A stretch of 64,000 nt of DNA from Corella eumyota (taxonomy: Eukaryota > Chordata > Ascidiacea > Phlebobranchia > Corellidae): positions 6,448,001-6,512,000 of the forward strand of contig OY720098.1 in the NCBI GenBank assembly GCA_963082875.1, written 5' to 3'. The notes below the pieces were generated by a model that did not search any database, had not been told where the DNA came from, and saw nothing but the letters and a program-made list of their open reading frames with translations. Position numbers and translations under genes: made by a program. Below are positions 19,801-34,300 of this stretch, piece by piece. The stretch's first letter is position 1; each line of letters opens with the position of its first letter.

Positions 19801-22800
19801 GAAATAACTGTTCCTGGCAATCAAGTCGAATTTGAAAGTGAAACAGAAACATTTAATTTCATTGTTGAACCTCGTGTTTCTGGTTCTGTTATCTGTAGAC
19901 TGCTGTTTGCAGAAGAAGTACTGCTCACCACGCCCTCATTTACATCAATAAATAGGTATTTTTGCACTTTTTACTTGATAAGGATAATGACTAAAAAAAT
20001 TTAACTTTTATATTTGTTACTGAATTGCTGTTATAAACTATTTTAGATTTTCACACACTATAACCGACATCAAAGCTACCAACGGTGGTAGTTATAGGTT
20101 ACAGTGTACATTGCAAGTGCAAACTCAACAAATGCCTGTAACAATATCAAGATCATTTACATTGGATGTTCATGGTCAGTTTCTTTGCAAAATTTATAAA
20201 ACAAAATCTATTTTTTTAAATAATATTTCTTGCAAAATGATACTTGTTGCTTTAAGTGCGTGCAACTATATCGATAACAAAATCTCAACTTGAATTGCAA
20301 AGAAGTGAGAGGGATGTACCTACTACTGTTACTTGTACTGCACAGGGTACACCGATTCCATATGTTACATGGTTAAGAAACAATCAGAAATAACAACCAC
20401 TCCATCATCGGTGTACCAACAACGAGTACCTGCGAATCCCACTCCTAACAGTGTTATTTGGTTTGTAAATGTAAGCTAAAGTCAAATGAATAAAGTATTT
20501 ATTAAAGTAGCATTTAATTGCTCTTGTTAATTCCAGACAAATTTCGACAATTCGGGAGAATATGTTTGTGTAGCGTCTCACAACATTGGATCACCAAGCA
20601 CAAGATATCAAGCAAATGCTACTCTTACAGTTAATGTCATAGGTAAATAACAAAGGCTACATTTCGTTGATTTATTTACGAAATTGACATCTTTATTTAT
20701 AACATTTAATTTATTAATATTAAAACCTAGGTATTCCAGAAATATCCACACAAACAAGTTATTTAGAACTACCAAAAAACAACACAGTTAAGTTTACATG
20801 CATATTTGAAGGAATTCCTTTACCCAATATTGAATGGAGTTATTCCGACGAAACAGTTATACCCAATAACAGTCAATTTGAGGTAAAAAACTTAACTCTC
20901 TTGTTTTTCTTAATTAAAAGTATGAAAATTTAATAGATATTGCAATCAAGAACTTCTTTATTTCAAATGGAAAGTACATTGACTGTTTATGGGACATCTT
21001 GTAAAGTAGTTGCCCTGTAGAGATTTTTATGTTTTGCTACAAGTTCTTTAACAACATCTCCAATAAAAAGTCAACCGTTTTCCATTAACATAGGTATAAA
21101 TTCTTTAGTGTTTTTATAAATGTAAATATAAACTAATACAAAATGTAATTTTATAAATAGAACGCCAAACTTTAAGTTTTTATAGTACGATACGAAATTG
21201 CAACAGTGCACATGGAGCTTGTATGAGAAGAGAAGACACTTTACTTGTTGTTTCGAGTCAGAGTGTGTTAAATTCCGTTGCGTTACGAATAGGTAAATTT
21301 TTTATTGTTTAAATAACAATATCACTTAACAATATTGTACCATGAAATTTTTAGTACCAAACAACAACTTTTTCTATTGGATATCATCTCAATCGAATGA
21401 TTTTTTCACAAATGCGGAGTCTAATATTTTACCACATTCTGATGAATGCTTTCGAATTCGAAGATCCAACAATCTGTTAGTGTCAAGTTCGGATAACAGA
21501 GCATACACAATATGTGAAGGTAAACAATCTATCCTTGTGTTTTTATATAAATCAGCAAATGAAAATTGTTACAATTGCATTTTTAAGGTAACAGCGTTGT
21601 CCAACCTTCGATAAATGTCGAGAGTAATGTTTGTGATGGAACTATTATGAATATTTCTTGGTCCATCCTTCCCGGGGCTTTAACTTTTCCACATACATTA
21701 GTTTATTATGATTCTAGGTAATAGTATAAAAAAAAAATATTTTTTAACGTATGATAACATAAATAAATTTTTTTGACAATAGCTTAATTATATTGATAAA
21801 CATTTAAGCGCATCAACTGTTACACAAACATTGGACCCAGGTAGAACACAATTTTTAGCAACAGGATTAACACCTAGAACAACTTATTCAATACAGGTTT
21901 GTTCTTAGTAGCATAGGAAATAATTAACATTATGTTAACATATTTTTTTATATTTTGTAAGGTTTTACCACAATTTGGGGGTTGCCGAAACTCATCGTCG
22001 AGTACAAGTACTTCGTATATCACAACACGGGGGCCATTAAGCCCACCTACTAATATTATTGTTGATTATCGAAGAACAACAAACTCGTGTTCAGTAACTT
22101 GGGCTGCACCTAGTAATGCAGAAGATATAGGGGGATATATGGTATACATATTAAATCACTAGAATATTTGTTTAAAAACATACATACAATCATAAAAGCT
22201 TAAATATATTGTTCAGGTTAGATCTATTGAACAAATTGCTATAAGTCGAAATGGCGACCAACAAGTTGCTAATCCGTTATCAACAACTACTTACATTTCC
22301 ACCGAAACTTTTAGCTTTACTTTTCGACTAACAAAACCGAATACAAACTACCAAATTCAAGTTGGAACATTTCCAAGCAGTCCGTGCCAATCAATTATCC
22401 CAAACTCCTTTACAAATATCGTGTCTGACATTTGTGTTACTGAATCTTCTAGTAGGTCAATATTGTAAATCGTGAATGATTATAAAAAGTTTTAACTAAT
22501 ATGCGTATTTTATTTAAGTTCCAGATACAATCACGCTATCAAGTACACCCCCTGTAATAACCGAAAACAACCAGGCCATAGTAAAATTAACTCCTGTTGA
22601 CGAAAGAAATGGAATAATAAGGTATAATACTGGTATATTTTTTTAAATAAAAATTTTAACAGCATCACCTTAATTTCAAACCATAAGGTCTATTAAATTA
22701 TTGCGCAGTTGCTATTTCGTGATTGTTCAACAAGTGGTAAATGGAAACAATATGGTTGTAGAAAAAGATCCAAATTTAATAGAACAAGGAAGTAACCCTA

Positions 22801-25800
22801 ATAATACCGAACGCTATATTTCAATAGCGCTTTCAGGGTAAGCAAATTTAAATATTTTATTATTAGTAACTGGTATCGTGACTTGATTATTATAACATTG
22901 CTCATTGTGAGATATGCTTTTCACTTTTCATTTCCATAACCGATACACTCGTCATAACATGTTGTTGGGCACAAAAAATTATTAAAGTATACTTCCAGAA
23001 TTCTATCAGAAAGAGACATTTATTTGGGCGATGGTCGCAACTCGTGTTGTAATGTCATGAGCGAGGTTGTTCAAAGTTGTATGAATTCAGACTCAAAGAA
23101 ACGTCGACGTCGACAAAGTGTTTTAATTATAAACGCCAAAAATTTACCTTTAATCCAAGGGTTAACATATCAATACTACGTCATTACTGCCACACCTACA
23201 ACTAACAATGGGGTATTATATTCGTCGAGTTCTTTGTCACAACCTTTTATTGTTACTTTTAATTCAGGTATATTATATGCAGTTTAAATATATAATAAAA
23301 TGCTTTTTGGTCGTTAAAAATAGGAATTAAACCCAATTTTTATCCAGGTTCAAAAGCAATACTAGGAATTATAGCTCTGCCTCTTGTGTTAATACTTTTG
23401 ATTTCACTACTGCTATACAAAAGGTATATTGTGTATTTCTGTTTATTTATTATAAATAAATCCAATCGTTTTTATAAATGATTAAAAAAATGCTTTTTTT
23501 AACTTTGTTTTAGAAAAGCTATTTTAGAATACAAAAACCGAAACGAAAGTAGCTCTCTTTCGCTACCCGTGGTTAACGATCCGTCGTTAGAAATGGAAAA
23601 ATTGAAGGCCAGAAACAGTAAATCTAATTTTATTAATGGCAAAATTAATACATATTTAATTTATTATTAAGAAGTGTCGTTGGATATTTGACGAAATATA
23701 AATTGGTATTCAATTTTTTTAACACAGTTAAATTTTTTTGTAAGATATTCAAATTTATGATGACGTCGAAGCACATGGAATTTATGCAAATATTAAAACA
23801 AATTCAAGTTTTGATCGATACGCCATAGCTAACAAAAATCTTATTAATGTTTATAATAGAAAAAGGCAAAATGACGACCTTGAATTTATTCAGGATTTTG
23901 AAGTAAAACTTTTATTCTAAATTTGATTACAAAGTTTTAAAAAAAAAGTTTGTAAATTTATTAATAAATATATATATAATACCAAAATTAATAATATTAA
24001 CAATGATTGTTAACCTTTATAATATCTAACAAAATTACGATTTAACTTTTCTAGACGCTAATCCCGAAATATTTGGAAAACTTGGCAATTTCAACGACTT
24101 ATGCAGACACCAATACCAACATTTTTAAAAATCGTTACAAACACATAAAACCAAGTACGACTTTTTGTTTTTTAAAATAAAGTTGAATTTGCCCTATGTT
24201 TTCTAAAACATTAAACATTCGTACAGGCGATAACGAAAGAGTAGTTCTTAGTAAACTGCACAACGATCCATATTCTGATTACATTAATGCATCGTACATC
24301 AACGTAAGTAAAAAAACAAGACTTTTACAAAAATTTGATTTTTTCACAGATTTATTTAATCTTGTGAAATAATAACTTATATAATTTTTAGGGATTTTTT
24401 TATCCGAAAAAGTTTATAGCAGCACAGGGACCAAAAAACTCCACAGTTAATGATTTTTGGAGGATGATAGTTGAAAAAAATTGCACAACGATTGTTATGT
24501 TAACTCTTCTACAAGAAAACAATAAAGTAATGTTTATTTTAAAAGCCCTAAATTGTGCAAAAAATTTTACTTACAACTAATGTTTTGGTTTCGTTAATAC
24601 GTTTAAATGTTTTTTATTAGGAAAAATGTGCTCAGTACTGGCCTGAATTGGGTAAAGAAGTATTCTACGGTTTTAATATAGTTAAAACACTGGAAGAAAT
24701 CAATACAGGAGATTATACAAAAAGAGTTTTTGTAGCGAAAATAAATGGAGCCAAGGTTGTAATTTGATAAAATTAGTTTGGCATATATTTTTTTGTTAAC
24801 ATGTAGGTCAATTTATATGATATTATTTATCGGTACTAAATTCCTAACATAATTTTATTAAGGAATTAAAAATCAAACACTTTCAATTTCTTACCTGGCC
24901 AGACCACGGAACGCCAGATTCAACAACATCTTTATTTCATCTACATAAAGATGTTACTGATAAACATGAGCAAAACGATTGTCCAATTTTAGTTCATTGC
25001 AGGTTTAGATATCTATTAAAAAATATTAAGTTTTTTTTATCCTTGCTGACAAGCTTTAATTAAGCCTTTGTTATTTTACCTATAGTGCTGGATGCGGTCA
25101 AACAGGAACGTTTATTGGGTTTGACATTCTCAAAGATCAACTTCAACAACATGGAACTGTGAATTTTCTTAAATGTGTTCATGACATGAGGCTTCGCCGA
25201 AATGAGATGATACAAAGCGTTGTAAGTTACAACAACAATAACATTTTTTTTAAATTTGAAATAATTTTATGCTTTGTGCAATTTCTAAATGCTAAAATTT
25301 ACTAGTACGTTGTTTTTACCTGAAAAATTAATTCAGTTTTTTAAATGAGTAAGAAGCACATAAAAAAATAATTTAAAGTTTTGTTTCTGTTATAAAATTT
25401 TTGTTTTAATAGGATCAATATATCTTCCTGCACAAGATGATAACAGAATTTGAAAATTTTGAAGAAACTGATATAAATGTTACAGAGTTCTTAATGTATG
25501 CTAAGGAAGTTAACATGTAAATATAATTATCGTTATTTATTAAAGCACGAAAAAACTGGTTTCTTTAACTTTATGTAAATTATTTTATTCTAATATAATT
25601 TATCAAAATGCTTTATATCACTAAAACAGTAATCTTAAATCAAAATTAAATTTTAATTTTTAGCTACGACGAGACTAAAAAAATGACAGAAACACAAAGG
25701 CAATTCCACAATCTCTCTCTGATACCGCCAGCACTAAGAAAAACTACACAGGCAGACTTAAAACAAAACCAAGAACTTTATAAACAATCCACTACAAAAG

Positions 25801-27189
25801 CATGTAAGTTGAAAAAAATAAATCTACCGCTCTTTGCGGATAATTTAAAAAAAATTAACAAATTTTAAATAAAAAATTTTTTTTTAAGAATAATCAAAAT
25901 ATAATTTTTACGTAAAATTTTAATTTTAAAATTCATTTTTTTGTAGACGACCACAACAACACAACAGTTAATTTATGTGAAAATGATGGTGTACCTGTTT
26001 ACATTAACGCATCTGATATACGGGTAAAACACTTTTAAAAGCTAAACACAATTTTTTTTGGATAAAAACTAATATTTAAATAGTTTTATAACTAAAACAA
26101 CATTACTACAAATTTATTTTTGTAATCATGACTCTTTGATTACATTCAAAGGCTTACATGAATGGATACTACTATATTGTTGCCGAAGATCCCCTTCCGA
26201 ACAATATCGATTTATTTTGGAAGTGTGTTTTAGACAACGGAATTAATCTTGTGGTGATGCTGGCCGAGGTAAATGAAATTAAGTTTTATTTAACACAATT
26301 AAACATCAAATTACAAAAATGTCATTGTTATTTATATTTAGCACGAATCTTCGTGTCCGAGATATTGGGCAGACGACCTAAAAACAGTTTTGTTTAACGA
26401 CGTGTCTGTGCACACGTTAAAAACTGTCAGAAAACCTCATTACACTGTTAGGACATTGGGAGTGTATTTGAAATCAAAAACGGTAAAAATAAATATTTAT
26501 TTTATCAAATAATATCACAACCAATACAAACTCTAAAAACACAAACATTATACAAAACTTTTACATACTTAACCTATAATTCATTTTAAAATGGCTACTG
26601 TTAGCCATGTTTAATAATACAAATTGTTTAGGACATGTTTAATATTTAAAATCTCAAAATTTATTTTCAGGAGACACACACAATCAAGCAAATAATCCTT
26701 CCAAACTGGTCCTTGAACCCAAACAATACAAAAATGCCAAACATTTTAACTGTGATCGAAATTTCGTCACTTGTCGAAGAAAACGAGGCTAACGCAACGG
26801 AAGTGGGAGGAAAGAAATTTATCGCTCTATTTCATTGCAGGTTTATTTAATAATTAGTTTACATGTGGCGTATAATAAAAATTTTTACTCAAAAAGATTA
26901 AATTATTTTTGGTAAGTTTTTTCATTTTTTTTAAATAAATATATTCCCATCCAAATTAAATAAACGATAAACTTTCAGCGACGGGTCGGATAAATGCGGC
27001 ACGATGTGCGGGATTTCGAATCTATTACACCGGCTCGAAAACGAAAACAAGGTCGATGTATTTCGAACAATCAAGGACCTGAGAGACGCGAGGGAAAACA
27101 TGGTTGGCAGTGAAACGAATTACGAGTTTTGCTTCAACGTGATTACTGAATATATTCAGACATCTAATCTCTACGAAGCCTTAAGATAA
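16875..27189 (+). pseudogene. G2: receptor-PTP copy with three ectodomain lesions
   Basis: All 41 exons are present: 16875-16959, 17190-17450, 17608-17748, 17856-17975, 18110-18223, 18409-18522, 18634-18747, 18821-19078, 19149-19259, 19529-19648, 19793-19955, 20047-20174, 20257-20470, 20537-20642, 20731-20882, 20937-21093, 21161-21292, 21355-21519, 21588-21717, 21809-21896, 21962-22141, 22217-22451, 22519-22621, 22709-22837, 22999-23267, 23348-23423, 23514-23617, 23745-23902, 24055-24154, 24227-24303, 24392-24526, 24621-24755, 24863-25002, 25086-25221, 25413-25516, 25664-25803, 25947-26023, 26152-26268, 26342-26482, 26671-26840, 26979-27189. Three lesions: the exon-1 donor GT is AT at 16960-16961, so read-through stops after NGIYK; exon 13 is 214 instead of 215 nt (deletion near 20384), giving TAA at 20391; exon 16 has TAG for TGG at 21018. 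From exon 17 on it is open, and D1/D2 carry the family's Gln and Lys P-loop changes. Most likely a young pseudogene. Confidence 0.88.
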
Positions 27190-27223
27190 ATCACCAAACA
27201 TTTTTCGCTAAACATTAGTTTCA

Positions 27224-27229
27224 AATAAA
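27224..27229 (+). terminator. Polyadenylation signal of G2 (AATAAA)
   Basis: AATAAA 35 nt after the G2 stop. Confidence 0.55.
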
Positions 27230-28026
27230 TCAACACCTAATTTTTAAACCATATATCCCAGTTTACGACAACCATAGCATTAGAGCGTTAAAATTCTTGT
27301 TAGTAAAATCTGAATATAAGTTGGGGTTGCAAAAAAATGTAGCTAAATCTATTAGTAACGTTTAAATTGCTATAAAAAACAGTTTTGCATTTTAATTATC
27401 CTTACAACAGAAGCTTTTTTTATAATGTTACGAAAATCACAGTTAAAAATTGTAAGCGTGGTATTGCTAATTTCCTTTTCTGCCTGCCAAAAAGTCTGAT
27501 GTTTTAGTTACGTGCCCTTTCGTCACAAAACAAACATAACATGACCATGAGACTACTTTTCTTTAGAACTGTATATATACTGCAGACATTGAATTCTTGA
27601 TAAACTAATAGTAGTAATGTTTAAATACGTTTCATGTTTACACCAACTATTTTTTTTAAATGTAAATTCTTTAATTTAATATCTCATAAATTTGCATAAA
27701 CCTGCATGCGAATTTAAAATCAAAAATCAAATTGAATAATTAACAGTTGAATGATTCTTACAATCCGATATTTGATTTAAAGTTTTCATTTTTAAACTGT
27801 AAATATTATTTATTAGGCGTAATAAAAAAGTTGTAAATGTTGTAAAAAATATCATTACTTATAATATCAATTCTATAGTAATCGGTGTAACACTTAAAAA
27901 AAGTAAACTTAGATCAAAATAAAATTTTTAAATTATGTTTTAATTATTTTTCAATTATAGAATGCTACTTAAGTTTCACTGCCTTATAAATGTAAAGCTG
28001 TCAAGTAAAGAAATGCGTAGAATAAG

Positions 28027-28086
28027 TGAGTCATTGTAACATTCGAAACACGTGACAACAGACAACTCAGTTTTCCCTATGTGTAA
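28027..28086 (+). promoter_or_regulatory. Promoter-like block of G3
   Basis: TGAGTCA 28027-28033, CACGTG 28049-28054, and a weakened TATA-like TATGTGTAA at 28078-28086. Spacing is unchanged, but the TATA element is the poorest form in the array, shared with G4. Confidence 0.42.
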
Positions 28087-28358
28087 CTTGATTATCCAAA
28101 CAAAAACGCAACCGATATTTCATTAAAAATAAAATTAAGCAAGTTAGGCAAAGTGGGTTGTGTACTTAATAAAATTTGTTGTAAATAATAATGTCTTAGT
28201 GTATTTATTTTTTTTACAGTCGTATAATTTAGGTAGTATGTTTATATATTACCATTAAATATTGTAAATTTTACTGGTTTAGTCTCTTTTTGTATTTAAT
28301 TTAAATTTGATTAAAATTGAATTTTGTTTTTTATTGAAATGAATAAAATAATAGCAAT

Positions 28359-31300
28359 ATGAAACAGTTTTCTAAAATTTTTGTTTATATAGTTCTTGCA
28401 TTTCCATTGCTAGCAAAAGACGTTACAGCACAAAATGGAATATGTAAATAATTTTTTACTTAATCTTTTATTTTGTAATAATTTATAAATTAAAAAATTA
28501 ATTTACTATAAACAGATAATTATATTTAAAACAAATTTTTAAACTTAAATTCTATTTAGCACAAGATCTGTAAAAAATATTTTCAAGTTATCAAATATTT
28601 TATTTTAATTTTTCTACACCAAATTTACTTGTTTTAATCATAACATAATATATTTTAATTTAATATTTTTAGTACGCAACAAAGAGAATACTTGCGAGTA
28701 CTATTTTTCTGATGAACAACAAATTTATTCTCAACTACCCGGATCACCCGGACCACTCGATAGTTGTCCAAGCGGATTTTCTGTTTTAGCTATGCCTAAA
28801 ACACAAGCACAACGAGAGTTTTTAAGAGACAACATATTGACTGCTCGTCCAGGTACATTGAACAATTATTTTGTTGGGGCAAGATATATGAATGGAGAAT
28901 GGCTTTGGGCAGACGGCGACGTTTTAAATGAAAGTAAGACTTAGAATATTAAACTAATTGATTATTAAACATATATAAATTAAAAGCAAAACTCGTAATT
29001 TAAAATTTAAAATTCGTAAGATACGCCGGTTTTAATATTTTTTTCTTTTGACGTCATAAAATTTAAAGCAACAAAAATATTCTTTGTTTGTAATAAAGTT
29101 CCTAGCGTTGCAGGAACGTTAGATCCCACAGGATGTGCAGTAATAAATCCGGGAAACAGACATTTTCCTGGATTTAATATTTATTTTGCTTCATTTGGAT
29201 GTAATGATTTTTCTAGATTTTTTGCTTGTGAGCGTAGTGGTGAGTTTTTAATTTAATTGTCATTAAATTCTAAACGTGACTAAACTAAGTTATCCAAAAA
29301 ATGTATGGTAAAATTTAAAAAATTTTACCTTAAAAAAATAATTTAGTCGGACAATCTTCACCTTGCTCGTCAAGACCTTGTCAAAACGGAGCACAATGCA
29401 CTAGCTTAGGTTGTAGCTTTACATGTAATTGTGCTGCAGGATATAAAGGCTATACTTGTGATATAGGTATGCGTACCATATATACCAAATGAAACATGTT
29501 GTGTAAATAATTAAAGTAAAATTTAACCTATTTGTAGAATATACAATATTTTTTTTCATAAATACAGCCTATTTGACTTTCCTAAAATTCACTTTTTTAG
29601 ATATAAACGAATGTCAATCTAACCCATGTAGAAATCGTGGATCATGCATCGATCGAGTTAATAGTTTTGAGTGCTCCTGTGTAGGTGGGTTTACTGGAAG
29701 GCAGTGTATAACAAGTGAGTTTAAATTGTTATTTCAATTGTCATTAAACAAAATAAAAACGGTAGAATTTTTTTTAATAAAAAATAAGTATTAAATAAGT
29801 AATAATATCCTAGTTGTTTTATTGCATTCTAATAAAAAAAAATATATTAAATTAACAATTGTTTTAACAATATCTAAAAATAAATAACGTTGTTATAGAT
29901 ATTAATGAGTGTGCAAGTTCGCCTTGTTCAAATGGAGGTACATGTGTAGACGGAATTAATTCTTATACCTGTACTTGTGTACTGGGCTATACTGGATCAA
30001 ATTGTTTAACAAGTTAGTTGAAATACACCTAAGTTTTTAAAGTATTAAGCAAGCTTTTTGTACTAATGTAACTGTACTAAAAAATGCCTGCAAACAACCA
30101 AGTTAATCACTTTTAATAAATAATAGATATAAATGACTGTACATTACAATCATGCAACAACGGAGGCACATGCGTAGATTTAGTTAATAATTTTAGATGT
30201 ATATGTCCCGATGGATTAACTGGCAGAACTTGTTCTATAGGTAAGATAATTATTTGGTAAAAATACTAGAAAAAAAATTTTCACAAAATTTACTTCAATA
30301 CAAATTTTGTTTAGATGTTACGGTTGACAATGCAGATCAAAGTTGCCGATATTATTTTTCAAGACTTACTGCTAGTTCTCAAGGAAATGCTTTTAATGCA
30401 TGCAGAACTAGATTTTCAAATTCACAATTGGCTATTTTTAAATCAACCAAACAACAAAGTTTTGCAAGGAGTAGTATTGCGAATATATACTCGCAATCCC
30501 GAAATTATTACCTTGGTGGAAGTTTAATCAACAATATTTGGTTATGGAGAGACAGAGATGAAATAACGCCAAGTAAAATAAAAATTAAATTACTTATTTC
30601 AAATTTATTACAAAAAAATGTTTTTTATATATTTTATCACAGATCCATCAGGAGAGGATAATCAGCTTGCTTGTGTTTCCATAAACCCGGAGTTATCTAC
30701 TTTACAAAGAGTCTCATGCACAACAAATTTGAACTACGCTTGCGAGCAACCCAGTAAGTAAAAATTAAAATTAAAAATAAACGAAACTATATTTCAAGTA
30801 AAAATAACATGTTTTATATTTAAACACAAACAAAGATATTTAATATGACGATGCACAAATAATTTAAAACAATTTTGGCCTTGGTAATTTAAAAACATAT
30901 GTTATAATTTTAGTTAGCGAGAAGTAATAATCTTTTTTGAATGGATTTACATATCACCTAGCCCAATATATCGTTAATGTTTTAGGTACTTGCTCTTTAG
31001 ATTATATTTCATGCTTTTATTTTAAGTTGGAAACTTTAATCCCTGCTTGTCAAACCCATGTCAAAACCGAGGAAGTTGCACTAATTTTGGATGTGGTTTT
31101 CAATGTAGATGTATGACAAATTTTTTTGGGTATATCTGTGATATTGGTAGGTCGTCTAAAATATATTTCTTAGCTATGTTTGTTTATTATTGCCAAAGTA
31201 AATCAGTTTTAATACCTTTAAGATGAATATGTTATAAAAAGAAACAGACACAAGGACTAAAATATTATGTTTTTTAAATATTGTGTTTAGAACAAATAGA

Positions 31301-34300
31301 AATAACTGTTCCTGGCAATCAAGTCGTAATTGAAGGTGAAACAGAAACATTTAATTTTATTGTTGAACCTCGTGTTTCTGGTTCTGTTATCTGTATATTG
31401 CTGTTTGCTGAGGAGGTACTGCTAACCACGCCCTCATTTATGACGACAAACAGGTACTTTTCTAAATTTTTTATTTGGTAAGAATAATGACTAATGAAAA
31501 ATTTTTAACTTTTATATTTGTTACCGAATTGCCATGAACTATTTTAGATTTTCACACACTATAACCGTCATCAAAGCTACCAACGGTGGTAGTTATAGAT
31601 TACAGTGTACATTAAAAATCGAAACTCAACAAATGCCTGTAACAATATCAAGATCATTTACATTGGATGTTCATGGTCAGTTTGTTAGCAAAATTTATAA
31701 AACAAAATCTATTTTTTTAAATAATATTTCTTGCAAAATGATACTTGTTGCTTTAAGTTCGTGCAACCATAGCGATTACGGAATCTCAACTTGAATTGCA
31801 AAGAAGTGAGAGGGATGTTGCGACCACTGTAACTTGTACTGCACAAGGTACACCGATCCCATCTGTTACATGGTTAAGAAACAATCAAGAAGTCACAACC
31901 ACTCTATCATCGGTGTACCAACAACGAGTACCTGCGAATCCCACTCCTAACAGTGTTATTTGGTTTGTAAATGTAAGCTAAAGTCAAATGAATAAAGTTT
32001 TTATTAAAGTAGCATTTAATTGTTCTTGTTAATTCCAGGCAAATTTCGACAATTCGGGAGAATATGTTTGTGTAGCGTCTCACAACATTGGATCACCAAG
32101 CACAAGTTATCAAGCAAATGCTACACTTACAGTTAATGTCATAGGTAAAATAATAAAATCAATATTTTGTTGATTTGTTTACGAAATTGATATCTTTATT
32201 TATAACATTGAATTTAATAATATAAAAACCTAGGTATTCCAGAAATATCCACACAAACAAGCTATTTAGAACTACCAAAAAACAACACAGTTAAGTTTAC
32301 ATGCATATTTGAAGGAATTCCTTTACCTAATATTGAATGGAGCTATTCCGACGAAAAAGTTATACCCAATAACAGTCAATTTAAGGTAAACAAACTTAGT
32401 AACTCTCTTGTTTTTCTTAATTAAAAGCATGAAAATTTACTAGATATCGCAATCAAGAACTTCTTCTTTTCAAATGGAAAGTACATTGACTGTTTATGGA
32501 ACATCTTGTAAAGTAGTTGCCCTGTGGAGATTTTTATGTTTTGCTACAAGCTCTTTAACAACATCTCCAATAAAAAGTCAACCGTTTTCCATCAACATAG
32601 GTATTAATTATATATTGTTTTTTAAAGATAAAAAAAAATTATATAAAATTTTGTTCTGTAAACAGAACGCCAAGCTTTAAGATACGATAATAGCAAAATA
32701 CGAAATTGTAACGGTGCACATGGAGCTTGTACGAGAAGCAAAGAAACTTTACTTGTTGTTTCGAGTCAGAGTGTGTTAAATTCCGTTGCTTCACGAATAG
32801 GTAAATATTTTATTGTTTAAATAACAATATCACTTAACAATATTGTACTATGAAATTTTTAGTACAAAACAACAACTTTTTCTATTGGATATCATCTCAA
32901 TCAACTAATTTTTTCACAAATGCGGAGTCTAATATTTTACCACATTCTGATGGCTGCTTTCGAATTCGAAGATCCAACAATATGTTAGTGTCAAGTTCGG
33001 ATAACAGAACATACACAATATGTGAAGGTAAACAATCTATCCTTGTGTTTTTAAATAAATCAGCAAATCAAAATTGTTACAATTGCATTTTTAAGCTAAC
33101 AGCGTTGTCCAACCTTCGATAAATGTCGAGAGTAATGTTTGTGATGGAACTACTATGAATATTTCTTGGTCCATCCTTCCAGGGGCTTTATCTTTTCCGC
33201 ATACATTAGTTTTTTATGATTCTAGGTAATAGTATAAAAAAAATATTTTTTAACGTATGATAACATAAATAAATTTTTTTGACAATAGCTTAATTATATT
33301 GATAAACATTTAAGAGCACCAACTTTTACACAAACATTGGACCCAGGTAGAACACAATTTTTAGCAACGGGACTAACACCTAGAACAACTTATTCAATAC
33401 AGGTTTGTTCTTAGTAGCATAGGAAATAATTGACATTATGTTTATATACTTTTCATATTGCTAGGTTTTACCACAATTTGGGGGTTGCCAAAACTCATCG
33501 TCGAGTACAAGTACTTCGTATACCACAACACGGGGGCCATTAAGCCCACCTACTAATATTAATGTTGATTATCAAAGGACAACAAACTCGTGTTCAGTAA
33601 CTTGGGCTGCACCTAGTAATGCAGAAGATATAGGGGGGTATATGGTATGCATATTAAATCACTAGAATATTTGTTTAAAAACATAAAAAGAATCATAAAA
33701 GCTTAAATATATTGTTTAGGTTAGATCTATTGAACAAATTGCCTCAAGTCGAAATGGCGACCAACAAGTTGCTAATCCGTTATCTACAACAACCAACATT
33801 TCTACCGAAACTTTTAGCTTTACTTTTCGACTAACAAAACCGAATACTAACTACCAAGTTCAAGTTGGAACATTTGCAAGCAGTCCTTGCCAATCAATTA
33901 TCCCAAACTCGTTTACAAATATTGTGTCTGACATTTGTGTTACTGAATCTTCTAGTAGGTCAATATTGTAAATCGAGAATGATTATAAAAAGTTTTAACT
34001 AATATGCGTATTTTATTTAAGTTCCAGATACAATCACGCTATCAAGTACACCCCCTGTAATAACCGAAAACAACCAGGCCATAGTAAAATTAACTTCTGT
34101 TGACGAAAGAAATGGAATAATAAGGTATAAGACCGGTATATTTTTTAAATGGAAATTTAACAGCAACAAACCATAAAGTTCTTCAAATTATTGCACAGTT
34201 GCTATTTCGTGATTGTTCAACAAGTGGTAAATGGAAGCAGTATGGTGGTTGTAAAAGATCCAAATTTAATAGAACAAGGAAGTAACCGTAATAATACCGA

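Larger units (their letters stand above)
27190..28358 (+). other. Spacer G2-G3
   Basis: 1169 bp, nearly identical to the G3-G4 spacer over its whole length (both have, for example, ACTGCAGACATTGAATTCTTG). It holds the G2 polyadenylation signal and the G3 promoter-like block. No gene seen. Confidence 0.7.
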
